The notes below the pieces were generated by a model. It made no database searches, had not been told where the DNA came from, and worked only from the letters and a program-made list of their open reading frames with translations. Shown piece after piece: positions 9,758 to 19,944 of a DNA stretch of 64,000 bases. This DNA is from Bradyrhizobium sp. GTDB lineage: Bacteria > Pseudomonadota > Alphaproteobacteria > Rhizobiales > Xanthobacteraceae. Numbering within the stretch: the stretch's first letter is position 1; the number at the start of each line of letters is the position of its first letter. The DNA lies in the NCBI RefSeq assembly GCF_016213215.1, contig NZ_JACRAW010000088.1, positions 1 to 64,000 of the forward strand, given 5' to 3'. The position numbers were made by a program, and so were the translations under genes.

Positions 9758-10702
9758 CTACAGCGCGCCCAGCTTGCGGAGGGATTCGCGCGTTGTCGGG
9801 AGATCAGGGCGAAGCTCGAGCGCCTTCCTGAAATCGGCAATGGCGCCCTGCTTGTCGCCCAGCCGCACCTTGGCCTGGCCGCGGTTGTTCCACGAATAAG
9901 CATCCGCGGGATCGTATTGCAGGGCCTTGTCGTAGTCCTGCAGGCCTCCTCTGCTGTCGCCCTTGAACAGGCGGATCATGCCACGGTTGCGCCAGCCGCG
10001 CGCATCGGTCGGAGCGATCGTGATTGCCTTGCCATAATCGGCTGCGGCGCGGTCGAGCTGCTCGCTGTCACGATAGACGTTGCCGCGGCTGATGTAGGCC
10101 AGCATGTTGTCGGGCGTAAGCTCGATCTGCCTGGTGTAGTCGGCGATCGCGCGCGCCGTCTCGTGCTGGCGATAATAGACGTAGCCACGGTTGTTGTAGG
10201 CGATTGCGAGATTGGGGTCGAGCTTGATCGCGCTGCTGAAGTCGGCCAGGGCTTCATTGACGTCGCCCTTTTTGCGGCGAGCATCGCCGCGGTTGTTGTA
10301 GGCGAGCGCGAACGAGGGATCGAGCTTGATCGCATGGTCATAGTCGGCGATGGCGCGGTTTAAATCGCCCTTGAAGGTGTAGACGCGCCCGCGATTGCTG
10401 AAGGCGCAGGGATATTTGGGGTGGATCCTGATCGCCTCGTCGAGATCGGCAAGCGCGGCATCGAGCTCGTGCTTTTCGGTGAGGCCATGGCCGCGGTTGC
10501 AATAGGCGGCAGCGAGCTTGTCGCCGGTCTCGCTCTTGGCATCGATCACGGCCGAACAGGCCTTCACCCGTTGATCCGGCATGCTGGTTGCGCCGATGCA
10601 GGTTTCCCAGCTCTGGTTAGTCTGGGTGGACGCCGGCGACGGCGTCAGAAAGGCCACCGCCAAAGCGGCCAGAGAGCCCAGAAGATAGACCGAGATGCGC
10701 AT
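9758..10702 (-). CDS. Tetratricopeptide repeat protein with signal peptide
   Basis: Repeated AIADYDHAIKLDP..A.AYNNRG units. Confidence 0.93.
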   Translation of the reverse strand: MRISVYLLGSLAALAVAFLTPSPASTQTNQSWETCIGATSMPDQRVKACSAVIDAKSETGDKLAAAYCNRGHGLTEKHELDAALADLDEAIRIHPKYPCAFSNRGRVYTFKGDLNRAIADYDHAIKLDPSFALAYNNRGDARRKKGDVNEALADFSSAIKLDPNLAIAYNNRGYVYYRQHETARAIADYTRQIELTPDNMLAYISRGNVYRDSEQLDRAAADYGKAITIAPTDARGWRNRGMIRLFKGDSRGGLQDYDKALQYDPADAYSWNNRGQAKVRLGDKQGAIADFRKALELRPDLPTTRESLRKLGAL

Positions 10703-10813
10703 TCGCGAGATATCCCTGCAATGGACGCTCCCCTTGGTCGTCTCTTTGCAATTTCGCGTTCATGCGCCTACATGACGAGCTTCAATTCCGCCTTAACGAA
10801 AAGCTTCGAGATC

Positions 10814-11086
10814 ATGGCAAGTGTTCGGGACAACAAGGAAAAAAGCCGCTTCGAACTCGACGTCGGCGACGAACTGGCGTTTGCAAACTACCGCCTGACG
10901 CCGTCGGCGGTCGTCATCACCCACACCGAGACGCCGCGGAATCTGCGCGGCCGCGGCATTGCGTCCGACCTGGTCAAGGGCGCGCTGGATCTGATCCGGA
11001 GCGACGGCCGCAATGTCGTGGCCGGCTGCAGCTTTGTGGCGGTCTATCTGCGCAGGCACCCGGAATATGCCGACCTGGTGGCGTGA
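10814..11086 (+). CDS. GNAT-like N-acetyltransferase (small, YjdJ/COG2388-like)
   Basis: 90 aa; HTETPRNLRGRGIASDLVKGALDLIRSDGRNVVAGCSFVAVYLRRHPEYADLV. Confidence 0.88.
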   Translation: MASVRDNKEKSRFELDVGDELAFANYRLTPSAVVITHTETPRNLRGRGIASDLVKGALDLIRSDGRNVVAGCSFVAVYLRRHPEYADLVA

Positions 11087-11126
11087 GCCGCCGACGTACT
11101 TGCGGTCTTGCCGCCGCGCCATGCAA

Positions 11127-11155
11127 AAGAGGCCCGTGGATGCCACGGGCCTCTT
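11127..11155. terminator. Bidirectional Rho-independent-type terminator hairpin
   Basis: AAGAGGCCCGTGG-ATG-CCACGGGCCTCTT, perfect 13-bp stem between converging genes. Confidence 0.85.
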
Positions 11156-11175
11156 CAACCAATGCAGGTGTTGGC

Positions 11176-11580
11176 TCAGTGCTTGATTTCCGGCGGCAAC
11201 CTGCCGCCATTGGCGGCGAGCTTGGACATGACCTGCTTGTGCAGCCAGACATTCATGCTGGCGGAGTCGTTGGTATCGCCGGTGTAACCGAGTTCCTTGG
11301 CCAGTTGCTTGCGCGCGGCAAGGCTGGAATCGAGATCCAGCGCCTTCATCAGATCGACGATCGAGGTACGCCACTCGAGCTTTTCGCCCTTCTTGGCGGC
11401 GACCGCCTTGTCCAGGATCGGCGCGACGTCCACGGTCTTCGCGGGAGCGCCGGGTGCAGCCGTGGCCGAGGACGACGGCGCAGCCGATCCGCTGCCGGTT
11501 CCGGCAGTCGTTCCGCCCGCAGGGGCGGCACCGGCGTCACTGCCGAAAATAGCGCTCATGATCTTTCCGAAAATGCTCAT
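11176..11580 (-). CDS. DUF3597 domain-containing protein
   Basis: MSIFGKIMSAIFG N-terminus and LEWRTSIVDLMKALDLDSSLAARKQLAKELGYTGDTNDSASMNVWLHKQVM. Confidence 0.88.
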   Translation of the reverse strand: MSIFGKIMSAIFGSDAGAAPAGGTTAGTGSGSAAPSSSATAAPGAPAKTVDVAPILDKAVAAKKGEKLEWRTSIVDLMKALDLDSSLAARKQLAKELGYTGDTNDSASMNVWLHKQVMSKLAANGGRLPPEIKH

Positions 11581-11914
11581 GTCTGCTCCCGGATGGTATG
11601 GATGAAAGTCCCAACATACATTGCGCGCCGATTAAAGGCACTCAGCTTTGTTCGCGCAAGCGAAGCATGACGCGCAGCATCAGCTGATCTGCGGCGAAAT
11701 GACGACCGGATGACATGTTCCGCCTTCATTGCGGCATCATTCTTTCACCCAAGATTGAGCGCCGGAATCCCGGCTTCAAGAGTAGGCTGGTGCCCGGCTC
11801 GCGATCCCGCACGCAGGATCTCGCGTCTGGTCAGGATTGCGAACCCTTCTCAAAGCGGCCGCCTGCGCCGCGCCCGGCGCGAAATCCGGCCGCGCAGCAA
11901 GGGAGCTAGCGTCC

Positions 11915-12823
11915 ATGGCCACACCGTACCAGGGCAATGTCCCCTCCATGGCCCAGCCCGGCGAAGCGGCTGGATTAACGATCCGAACCATCCGGCTTGC
12001 CGATCTGCATGATGTGCTGCGGCGCGGCTGGGAGGACTTCGAGGCGGTGCCCAGTCACGCCATCGTCCTGTGCCTGATCTATCCCGTGCTCGGGCTGGTG
12101 CTCGCGCGAATTGTGCTCGGCTACTCGGTGCTGCCACTCCTGTTTCCGCTTGCGGCAGGGTTCGCGCTGGTCGGACCGTTTGCCGCGATCGGACTCTATG
12201 AGCTCAGCAGCCGGCGCGAGCGTGGCGAAGAGGCCGCTGCCTGGGACGCACTCGAAGTCCTGCGCTCGCCATCCTTCGGCGCGATGCTCGGGCTTGGTAC
12301 CCTCCTGCTCGCGCTGTTCGTTACCTGGATTGCGACTGCCCAGGCCATCTACGTCGCCGCTTTCGGCAACGAAGCCGCCGCGGAAATTCCCGACTTCCTC
12401 CGCCGCGTGCTGACAACATCGCAAGGCTGGTGGCTGATCGTGGTCGGCTGCGGCGTCGGATTCCTGTTTGCGCTGGTTGCGCTGTGCATCAGCGTCGTGT
12501 CGTTCCCGCTGATGCTCGACCGGCATGCCGGCGCGGGCGAAGCGATGGTCACCTCGCTTCGCGTCGTCGCCAGGAATCCGATGGCAATGGCGGTGTGGGG
12601 CCTTATCGTAGCGGTGTTGCTTGTGCTGGGATCGCTGCCCTTCTTCCTCGGGCTTGCGATCGTGATGCCCCTGCTCGGCCATGCCACCTGGCACCTCTAT
12701 CGCAAGCTGGTCGTCGCTGATCCCAATGCGCGGCCTATTCCTCCGCCACCCCGTCGCCCGCGCAAGCCCGCCGCGGATTTTCCCGCCAATCTATTTCCAT
12801 GGCGCGATCGCAGCCGCCGCTGA
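11915..12823 (+). CDS. DUF2189 domain-containing membrane protein
   Basis: Multiple TM segments; RTIRLADLHDVLRRGWEDFEAVPSHAIVLCLIYPVLGLVLARI. Confidence 0.85.
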   Translation: MATPYQGNVPSMAQPGEAAGLTIRTIRLADLHDVLRRGWEDFEAVPSHAIVLCLIYPVLGLVLARIVLGYSVLPLLFPLAAGFALVGPFAAIGLYELSSRRERGEEAAAWDALEVLRSPSFGAMLGLGTLLLALFVTWIATAQAIYVAAFGNEAAAEIPDFLRRVLTTSQGWWLIVVGCGVGFLFALVALCISVVSFPLMLDRHAGAGEAMVTSLRVVARNPMAMAVWGLIVAVLLVLGSLPFFLGLAIVMPLLGHATWHLYRKLVVADPNARPIPPPPRRPRKPAADFPANLFPWRDRSRR

Positions 12824-13018
12824 GTCAACGGCTTGAACGTCACTCGCTGCCGCCTTGTCGATGACCGGCGGCAGCATCAATTGCATGAGACACTTCGAAC
12901 CGCAGCAACTGAGCCACCCGGCGGTAATCGGCCCGCTTCGCCGGGCCTTGTTTTGGCCGCTGTTGCAGCCGACATTCACGATGCCGGTCACCAGCGCATG
13001 CATTCGAATACCTCGATC

Positions 13019-13843
13019 ATGAACCAGAGGATCTGCCGTCGCTTTCTCCCAGCACTTGTGCTCAGCGCAGCGCTGATTTCGTCTGGCCACTCCGCGTTTG
13101 CAGCCAATTGCGGCTCAGGCAATTTCGATGCCTGGCTCGCCGAATTCAGGGCCGAGGCGGCCACCAAGGGAATTTCGCAACAGGCGATTGCCGCAGGTCT
13201 GGCCGGCGTCACCCTGGATCAATCCGTCCTGACGCGCGACCGATCGCAAAAGGTCTTCAGCCAGAGCTTTGAAGAGTTTTCCGGGCGCATGGTCCCTCCC
13301 CGGTTGGCGCGCGGCTCCAACCTGATGAAGCAATACGGGTCGGTCCTCTCCCGCATCGAACAAGCCTATGGCGTGCCCGGCGAGGTGCTGGTTGCGATCT
13401 GGGGATTGGAGACGGACTTCGGCGCCAACACGGGCAAGTTTTCCACCCTGCGCGCGCTCGCGACCCTCGCCTATGATTGCAGGCGCGCGGAGCTGTTTCG
13501 CAGCGAGTTGATGGACGCCTTACGCATTGTCGAGCGCGGCGACCTTGCGCCCAATGAAATGCGCGGTGCCTGGGCCGGCGAGATCGGCCAGACCCAGTTC
13601 ATGCCGTCCTCCTGGATCAAATACGCGGTCGATTTCGACGGCAACGGCCGCCGCAACCTGCTGCACAGTCCGGCGGATGTACTGGCGTCCACTGCCAACT
13701 ACCTGGCGGGCTATGGCTGGCAACGCGGCAAGGACTGGGAGCCGGAAAGTCCCAACTTCGTGGTGTTGCAGCAGTGGAACAAGAGCAAGGTCTATGCGCG
13801 GACCGTCGCCTATTTTGCCAGCCAGCTGGCGCGCGCCCCCTGA
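13019..13843 (+). CDS. Lytic murein transglycosylase (MltB-like)
   Basis: VAIWGLETDFGANTGKFSTLRALATLAYDCRR, AWAGEIGQTQFMPSSW. Confidence 0.93.
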   Translation: MNQRICRRFLPALVLSAALISSGHSAFAANCGSGNFDAWLAEFRAEAATKGISQQAIAAGLAGVTLDQSVLTRDRSQKVFSQSFEEFSGRMVPPRLARGSNLMKQYGSVLSRIEQAYGVPGEVLVAIWGLETDFGANTGKFSTLRALATLAYDCRRAELFRSELMDALRIVERGDLAPNEMRGAWAGEIGQTQFMPSSWIKYAVDFDGNGRRNLLHSPADVLASTANYLAGYGWQRGKDWEPESPNFVVLQQWNKSKVYARTVAYFASQLARAP

Positions 13844-14316
13844 AATAGACCCTGAAGCTGACAAACTCATTCCACCTCCGCCCTACCCGGCTCAGCAAGG
13901 TCGAGGAGCGGAGCTGATGGCCGGGGAACCGGCCCGAACCACACCAAAAGAAATGAATTCCGATTCGTTTTCGAGGCGGTAACTGCATGCGATTCGCGCA
14001 TGCTAAACCACTGTGGTGAAGCCGGCTCGAGCGGCCTTGCCAAGGCCCTGATGGGGTCGGTTCAACTGGCAAGGAAATCCATCACGCGATCGAATCCCGC
14101 GATTATACGGGGTTTCTCTTGCAATCTGGAGGCATCTGAGGTCATCCGTGAGAGTTCGCCCTACACTCCCCGAAGGTTAAGCAGTCCTTACCTTTGCCAT
14201 GCGTTTTGCGCTTAGCTGCATCGCAACATAGGAAGTTCCGCACTGCAAAAAGGTGGCTATATTCACTTCAACGATCCGGCCCGGAAGGGCTGAATCGCGA
14301 TACAGGAGACTATACC

Positions 14317-14469
14317 ATGTTGCTCTCGCTTATTCGGATGATCCAGAAGCTCCGGGAGTATCATCGCAACTTCAATGAGCTGTCTCAGCTCAGCGACCGT
14401 GAACTGGCTGACATCGGCCTTGATCGCTCGGATATTCCGCGCGTAGCCTCCGGCCAGTACAAGGCCTGA
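14317..14469 (+). CDS. DUF1127 domain-containing small protein
   Basis: 50 aa; LSQLSDRELADIGLDRSDIPRVASG. Confidence 0.9.
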   Translation: MLLSLIRMIQKLREYHRNFNELSQLSDRELADIGLDRSDIPRVASGQYKA

Positions 14470-14502
14470 TCACCCGGATCAGCCGATCGTCCTAACGGAT
14501 AG

Positions 14503-14521
14503 CGCCCGCCTCGTGCGGGCG
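14503..14521 (+). terminator. Likely terminator hairpin downstream of DUF1127 gene
   Basis: CGCCCGC-CTCGT-GCGGGCG followed by TTGTCGT. Confidence 0.55.
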
Positions 14522-14669
14522 TTGTCGTATCCGGCCCCAGCAGGGGCAGACGCAAAAGCCAGCTGCAAACCTGGTTCCGGTTTGCACTCTCTCCTGCAAG
14601 CGAGATCAGGTTCGGAAAAGCACGATCCGTGATTCCACTCCGGGCCGAAAAGCGCTACCTGTCGCGCCC

Positions 14670-16103
14670 ATGACAGGTAACCAATCCCCTTCGGAAGCAG
14701 TCCACGTCATCGGTGCTGGCTTGGCCGGTTCCGAAGCCGCCTGGCAGGTCGCGAGAGCAGGCGTGCCCGTGATCCTGCATGAAATGCGGCCGCGGCGGAT
14801 GACCGAGGCGCACCGGACGGATGGGCTCGCGGAACTCGTGTGCTCCAATTCCTTCCGCTCCGACGATGCCGCCAACAACGCCGTCGGGCTGCTCCATGCC
14901 GAGATGCGCCGGCTGGGCTCGCTGATCATGCGCGCGGCGGATGCCAATCAGGTGCCCGCGGGCGGCGCCCTGGCGGTCGATCGCGAAGGCTTCTCCGCCG
15001 CCGTCACCCGGGCACTCAATGACCACCCCCTCATCGAGATGCAGCGGGAAGAAGTCGCCACCCTGCCGCCGGCGGACTGGCGTAACGTGATCATCGCCAC
15101 CGGCCCCCTCACCTCGGCGTCGCTGGCGCATGCCATCCGCCAGTTGACGGCCGAGGACGCCCTCGCCTTCTTCGACGCGATCGCCCCGATAGTGCATCGG
15201 GACTCGATCGACATGTCGGTCGCCTGGTTTCAGTCCCGCTACGACAAGATCGGTCCCGGCGGCACCGGCGCCGATTACATCAATTGCCCGCTGACCCAAG
15301 AGCAGTACGACGCCTTCGTGGCTTCGCTCATCGCGGGCGAGAAGACCGAATTCAAGGAGTGGGAAGCGAGCACCCCATATTTCGACGGTTGCCTGCCGAT
15401 CGAGGTGATGGCCGCCCGTGGTCATGAAACGCTGCGCCACGGCCCGATGAAACCCGTCGGGCTGACCAATCCGCATGATCCTGCTACCAAGCCCTACGCC
15501 ATCGTGCAGCTGCGCCAGGACAATAAGCTCGGCACGCTCTACAACATGGTCGGCTTCCAGACCAAGCTGAAGTACGGCGAGCAGCAACGCATTTTCCGAA
15601 CCATCCCCGGGCTCGAGAACGCCGAGTTCGCGCGGCTCGGCGGGCTGCATCGCAACACCTTCCTCGATTCGCCAAAGCTGCTCGATGCCCAGTTGCGGCT
15701 GCGCGCAGAGCCGCGGTTGCGCTTTGCCGGCCAGATGACCGGCTGCGAGGGCTATGTCGAATCCGCCAGCGTCGGGCTGATTGCCGGCCTCTACGCCGCA
15801 GCCGATGCTCGTGGCGAGACGCTGGCCAGCCCGCCGCCGACAACCGCGCTCGGTTCGCTGCTCGGCCATATCACCGGCGGCCATATCGAGACCATCGAGC
15901 CCGGCACGCGTTCCTTTCAGCCCATGAACATCAATTTCGGGCTGTTCCCGCCGCTGGAGCGCGCCCCGACCAAGAAACCCGACGGCACGCGCCTGCGCGG
16001 CAACGAGAAGACGATCGCGAAGCGGCAGGCGATCAGCGCCCGCGCCCTGGCTGATCTCGACCGATGGATCGCCGACAATCTGCGCATCGCGGCGGCGGCG
16101 TGA
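14670..16103 (+). CDS. trmFO: Methylenetetrahydrofolate-tRNA-(uracil-5-)-methyltransferase
   Basis: [57 protein letters not shown] characteristic of TrmFO/Gid. Confidence 0.97.
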   Translation: MTGNQSPSEAVHVIGAGLAGSEAAWQVARAGVPVILHEMRPRRMTEAHRTDGLAELVCSNSFRSDDAANNAVGLLHAEMRRLGSLIMRAADANQVPAGGALAVDREGFSAAVTRALNDHPLIEMQREEVATLPPADWRNVIIATGPLTSASLAHAIRQLTAEDALAFFDAIAPIVHRDSIDMSVAWFQSRYDKIGPGGTGADYINCPLTQEQYDAFVASLIAGEKTEFKEWEASTPYFDGCLPIEVMAARGHETLRHGPMKPVGLTNPHDPATKPYAIVQLRQDNKLGTLYNMVGFQTKLKYGEQQRIFRTIPGLENAEFARLGGLHRNTFLDSPKLLDAQLRLRAEPRLRFAGQMTGCEGYVESASVGLIAGLYAAADARGETLASPPPTTALGSLLGHITGGHIETIEPGTRSFQPMNINFGLFPPLERAPTKKPDGTRLRGNEKTIAKRQAISARALADLDRWIADNLRIAAAA

Positions 16104-16110
16104 GCATCTG

Positions 16111-17214
16111 ATGAGCCTGCCCAGGAAAGACACCGAAGTGCTTTCGGCACGCTGGACCGAGGGCGTGCTGCTCAAGCGCGACGTTTTCTCGACTGTCGAA
16201 CGCGGCCGCTTCCGCGCCGACGCCGGAGAGGTCGATGCGGTGCTGCGCCGGCTCGACCAGGTGCCGTGGTGGTCGTTCGGACTTGCGCTTCACCTGTTCG
16301 GCCGCGAGCGGCGTGCGCTGACTCTCGCCAAGGGCTTGAGGGTTGGACCGGAATTGTTGTGGGCCGGGCGCCGCGCGCTGGTCCGCGGGTTCATCGACGG
16401 AGTGGCGCTGCACCTGGCAAAGCCGCATGGCAACGTTGCCTATTTCCGCTCAGCCAAAACGGCCCTGCACAAGCTGCACCGGGCCGGCATCTGCCACAAC
16501 GACCTCGCCAAGGAGCAGAACTGGCTGGTGGGCCGTGACGGCCGCGCCTACGTGACCGATTTCCAGCTGGCGGCCTGCTTCAAGCGTCGCGGCCGCCTGT
16601 TCCGCATCGCCGCCTACGAGGACCTTCGGCACCTGTTGAAGCACAAGCGCACCTATGCGCCGCAGACGCTGACGCCGAAGGAGCGCAAGATTCTCGCGCG
16701 CAAGTCGCTGGCCGCAAGCCTCTGGCTCATGACGGGCAAGAAGGTCTACCGCGCCGTTACCCGAGGCATCTTCAATTTCACCGATCGCGAAGGCGGCGGC
16801 CGCAGGCTGGTCAATGATGCGCCGGTCCTGATCGAGTTGATCCGCAAGAACCCCGCCGTGCGCGATACGGCCATTGTCGCTTTCGCCGACCGGCGCAGCG
16901 GGGTTGGACTCTATGCCTTCGTCGAGGCCGACCAGGCGGCGCTCGAAGGCCAGCTCCGCAATGAATTGGCAGCCGCCAAGGGACCCAGACCGCCGGAACA
17001 CATCCAGGTCGTGCACGCGCTGCCGCGCGATTCCGGCGGCAAGCCACGTACCGAGATCCTGCAATTGGTGGCGATGAACCAGGTCGACCTGATCGAGCCG
17101 ATGATGACGAGCGAGACCGACCGCGCGTTCCTGAAGGACATTCTCGAGCAGCGCAAGAACCTGCGCGACCGCTTCAATTTCGAAGCCGCCGACCTGAAAC
17201 TGCCATCGAGCTGA
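16111..17214 (+). CDS. Kinase-like protein with a C-terminal segment resembling the AMP-binding-enzyme C-terminal domain
   Basis: HNDLAKEQNWL catalytic loop and TDFQLA; C-terminus AVRDTAIVAFADRRSGVGLYAFVEA...PPEHIQVVHALPRDSGGKPRTEILQ. Confidence 0.7.
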   Translation: MSLPRKDTEVLSARWTEGVLLKRDVFSTVERGRFRADAGEVDAVLRRLDQVPWWSFGLALHLFGRERRALTLAKGLRVGPELLWAGRRALVRGFIDGVALHLAKPHGNVAYFRSAKTALHKLHRAGICHNDLAKEQNWLVGRDGRAYVTDFQLAACFKRRGRLFRIAAYEDLRHLLKHKRTYAPQTLTPKERKILARKSLAASLWLMTGKKVYRAVTRGIFNFTDREGGGRRLVNDAPVLIELIRKNPAVRDTAIVAFADRRSGVGLYAFVEADQAALEGQLRNELAAAKGPRPPEHIQVVHALPRDSGGKPRTEILQLVAMNQVDLIEPMMTSETDRAFLKDILEQRKNLRDRFNFEAADLKLPSS

Positions 17215-17257
17215 TCTGGCGTCGCAACTCGATGCGCCGACATGTTGCACGCTTGCT

Positions 17258-18448
17258 CTACGTGCAGCGCGCACTCAGGCCCGACGCGGCAAGTCTAGCC
17301 ATGACGGCGGCCAGGTGAGCGCTATCGCGCGTTTCGATCACGAGCTGCAGCAGGGTCGCCTTGGCTGGCAGGTCGGAAAATGTCCGCTGATGAGAGACCT
17401 CGATGATGTTGGCTCCGGCCTCGGCGAGCAGCGCCGCGACCACCGCCAACTGACCCGGCCTGTCGACGATATCGATCGCAAGCTGCGTCAGGCGCCCCTC
17501 GCGCGCCAGCTCGCGGGTGAGGACGGAGGCGATCAGTCGCGTGTCGATGTTTCCTCCGGTCAGCACCAGTCCGACCTTTCGGCCGGAAAAACTTCCCGAA
17601 TTCGCCAGGAACGCCGCAAGGCCGGCGGCGCCTGCGCCTTCAACCACCGTCTTTTCGATCGAGATCAGCGTCGCGACCGCCCGTTCAAGCTCGGCTTCCG
17701 TCACGAGAACGATGTCGTCAATCAACCTGCGGACGAGGCCTGTGGCAATTTTCCCCGGCGACTTGACCGCGATACCCTCCGCGAGCGTGTCGCCACGCAT
17801 GGGCAGATCGGTACCTTTGATGGCGTTGTACATCGACGGGTAAAGCCTGGCCTGCACTCCGATGATACGCAGTTCAGACTGCAGAGACCGGCCTGCTATG
17901 GCCATGCCGGAAATCAGCCCACCGCCCCCGATCGGCACGACGAGCGTATCCAGTTCGGGGACGGCCTCGAGCATTTCCAGCGCAACCGTGCCCTGTCCCG
18001 CGATGATCAGCGGATCGTCATAGGGGTGGACGAAGATCTGCCCGTGCGCCCGGCCATGGTTCTGCGCAAATTCCCCGGCCTCCTCGAGGGTCGCGCCCGT
18101 TACGATCACCTCCGCGCCGTGGCGCCTGGTGTTTTCGATCTTCACCATCGGCGTGCCGATGGGCATGACAATGGTCGCGGGTATGCCGAGCCGCCTGGCG
18201 TGATAGGCGACGCCCTGAGCGTGATTTCCCGCCGACATCGCAATGACGCCGCGGCGCCGTTCGTCGGGTGACAACGCATTGAGTCGATTCAAGGCGCCCC
18301 GCTCCTTGAAGGAGGAGGTGAATTGAAGGTTCTCAAACTTGAGCCAAACGTCGCAACCGCAGATCTCGCTGAGCGTCCTGCTATGATGACAAGGCGTCGC
18401 GACGATCGAGCCCCGGATGGTCTCAGCCGCGGCGCGCAGGTCAGTCAT
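17258..18448 (-). CDS. ilvA: Threonine ammonia-lyase with C-terminal ACT-like domain
   Basis: KFENLQFTSSFKERGALNRL PLP lysine motif; GGGGLISGMAIA; start chosen at MTDLRAAAETIRG. Confidence 0.92.
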   Translation of the reverse strand: MTDLRAAAETIRGSIVATPCHHSRTLSEICGCDVWLKFENLQFTSSFKERGALNRLNALSPDERRRGVIAMSAGNHAQGVAYHARRLGIPATIVMPIGTPMVKIENTRRHGAEVIVTGATLEEAGEFAQNHGRAHGQIFVHPYDDPLIIAGQGTVALEMLEAVPELDTLVVPIGGGGLISGMAIAGRSLQSELRIIGVQARLYPSMYNAIKGTDLPMRGDTLAEGIAVKSPGKIATGLVRRLIDDIVLVTEAELERAVATLISIEKTVVEGAGAAGLAAFLANSGSFSGRKVGLVLTGGNIDTRLIASVLTRELAREGRLTQLAIDIVDRPGQLAVVAALLAEAGANIIEVSHQRTFSDLPAKATLLQLVIETRDSAHLAAVMARLAASGLSARCT

Positions 18449-18637
18449 CGCGACCGGCAAACCGGTTGGATCGAATTCCAGCCGGCGCTGGCTTGCCCGC
18501 GAGTTGTTTTCAATTGGATCCGGCATATCTGCTTCACCTATCCGAGCGATCCGGCCGTCTCGCGCTCGCAAATCAGCCGGTCAGGTTCAGACCGGTCCAT
18601 TGCTGCTTCCATTCTCGCATGGCGGGCGGCAATGCCG

Positions 18638-19504
18638 CTAGCGGGAAGAAAACTCACGCGATCGCGACGCCCGCCACAGCGTCCACAACGTGCGCAGCCG
18701 AGAGGTGGGCTGCGGCACAAAGGGATCATTGTCCGCGCGCCACAGCCGCCTTAGGTCGCGGTGCACCATTGCAAGCGGCAGGAACACCTTGCGCGTCTCG
18801 GGCGGCACGCCGGCAAGAAGCGAAAATGCGGTTTTCAGATGCTGCTGCGCCTCACCGAGCAGTTGATCCAGTGCCGCGCGCAGCCTCGGCGTCTGCCTGC
18901 CGGCGAAGACCTCTTCCATGCCGCTGCCATGGAGTTCGAGCAGTTGCTGCGGCACGAGCAGCTGACGGCGCGAAGCATCGCGCGGCAGATTCGCGATGAC
19001 CTGCACCATCCCCTGCGCCAGTCCTGCATGCCGGGCGAGATGATCGCCGGCTTCCGATGGCGGACCGGCAATCCCCGCCGCCAGTCCGAACAGAGCCGAG
19101 AAGGTCTCGGTGATATACCCCTCTAACGCCGCCATGGTCGGCATCGGATCGTTGTAGAGGTCGAACTGGTGTTCCTCGATCAGGCGCGACAGCGGCGCGA
19201 GCGGCAAGCCGAAGTCGCGGATCGCACGCAACAGTTCCGCCGCGACCGGATTGCCCTCGACACCGCCATGGCCATGGCCGGCGAGCATGTCCGTCCACCA
19301 TTGCAGCCGGATTTCGCCGGGCAATGGCTGCGTGACCTGGTCGCGGACGCGCAGGATCTCGACGTTGAAAGCATAGAGCGCCAGCAGCGCGCGGCGTTCG
19401 GGAGCCGGAACAAACAGCGTGGCGGTGTAGCGCACAAAATCGTGGCTGCGCACGAGCTCGGCGCAGAACGCGGCCGCATCGGCGGGCACCTCGCCTGCGC
19501 TCAT
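18638..19504 (-). CDS. Squalene/phytoene synthase family protein (NDUFAF6-like)
   Basis: ALYAFNVEILRVRDQV, LQWWTDML, IEEHQFDLYNDPMPTMAALEGYITETFSALFGLA. Confidence 0.88.
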   Translation of the reverse strand: MSAGEVPADAAAFCAELVRSHDFVRYTATLFVPAPERRALLALYAFNVEILRVRDQVTQPLPGEIRLQWWTDMLAGHGHGGVEGNPVAAELLRAIRDFGLPLAPLSRLIEEHQFDLYNDPMPTMAALEGYITETFSALFGLAAGIAGPPSEAGDHLARHAGLAQGMVQVIANLPRDASRRQLLVPQQLLELHGSGMEEVFAGRQTPRLRAALDQLLGEAQQHLKTAFSLLAGVPPETRKVFLPLAMVHRDLRRLWRADNDPFVPQPTSRLRTLWTLWRASRSREFSSR

Positions 19505-19881
19505 GGCACGGCGATCAGCGCCGCCGCCACGCGACGCCGCTCACCGATCATGATGTTGTAGGTACGGACCGCCGCACCGGTCTGCATGGTATCCAGCGTC
19601 ACTTGGAGCGTCCGGAACGTCTGACGCAACTCCGCCGGAGCCAGCCAGACGCCGGTGCCGGTACCGACCAGCAGCGTGTCGATGCTGTTGGCCGCCGCGA
19701 TCACTTTTTCCAGGGAATATTTGTCGATCTGCTCAGGGCTAGTGATGTCCCAGGCCCAGATCGAGTCCGGCAGGCAGAGCAGCGAGCCGCGATGCGACAT
19801 GCCGGCAAATGCGAAACCGCCCTTTCCGTAGGCGTCGATCGGCGCCGACCTTGGAAAATGCGGAGCGTTGCTCGATGGCAT
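19501..19881 (-). CDS. Mth938-like domain protein (NDUFAF3-like)
   Basis: IDAYGKGGFAFAGMSHRGSLLCLPDSIWAWDI ... DTLLVGTGTGVWLAPAELR; 4-nt overlap with downstream gene. Confidence 0.85.
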   Translation of the reverse strand: MPSSNAPHFPRSAPIDAYGKGGFAFAGMSHRGSLLCLPDSIWAWDITSPEQIDKYSLEKVIAAANSIDTLLVGTGTGVWLAPAELRQTFRTLQVTLDTMQTGAAVRTYNIMIGERRRVAAALIAVP

Positions 19882-19944
19882 GGCTTTGGTCCGAATCTGG
19901 CTCCCTAGCCCCGGCGGGTCGCGGGACCGCTGTTCGAATCCCGC

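Noticed and set aside
7019-10363. 1114-aa plus-strand ORF
   Set aside because: Antisense to the PCC-domain, acyl-CoA synthetase and TPR genes; composition (His/Arg/Gly-rich) is the usual high-GC shadow ORF
13985-14003. Short hairpin gcatgcg-attcg-cgcatgc downstream of the MltB-like gene
   Set aside because: Seven-bp stem, 140 nt after the stop and no T-tract; not strong enough to call a terminator
14655-16175. 506-aa minus-strand ORF
   Set aside because: Antisense shadow of trmFO, which has clear family motifs
18638-19504. Possible carotenoid/hopanoid biosynthesis gene
   Set aside because: No crt or hpn neighbours; SecDF and Mth938 context favours an NDUFAF6-like role
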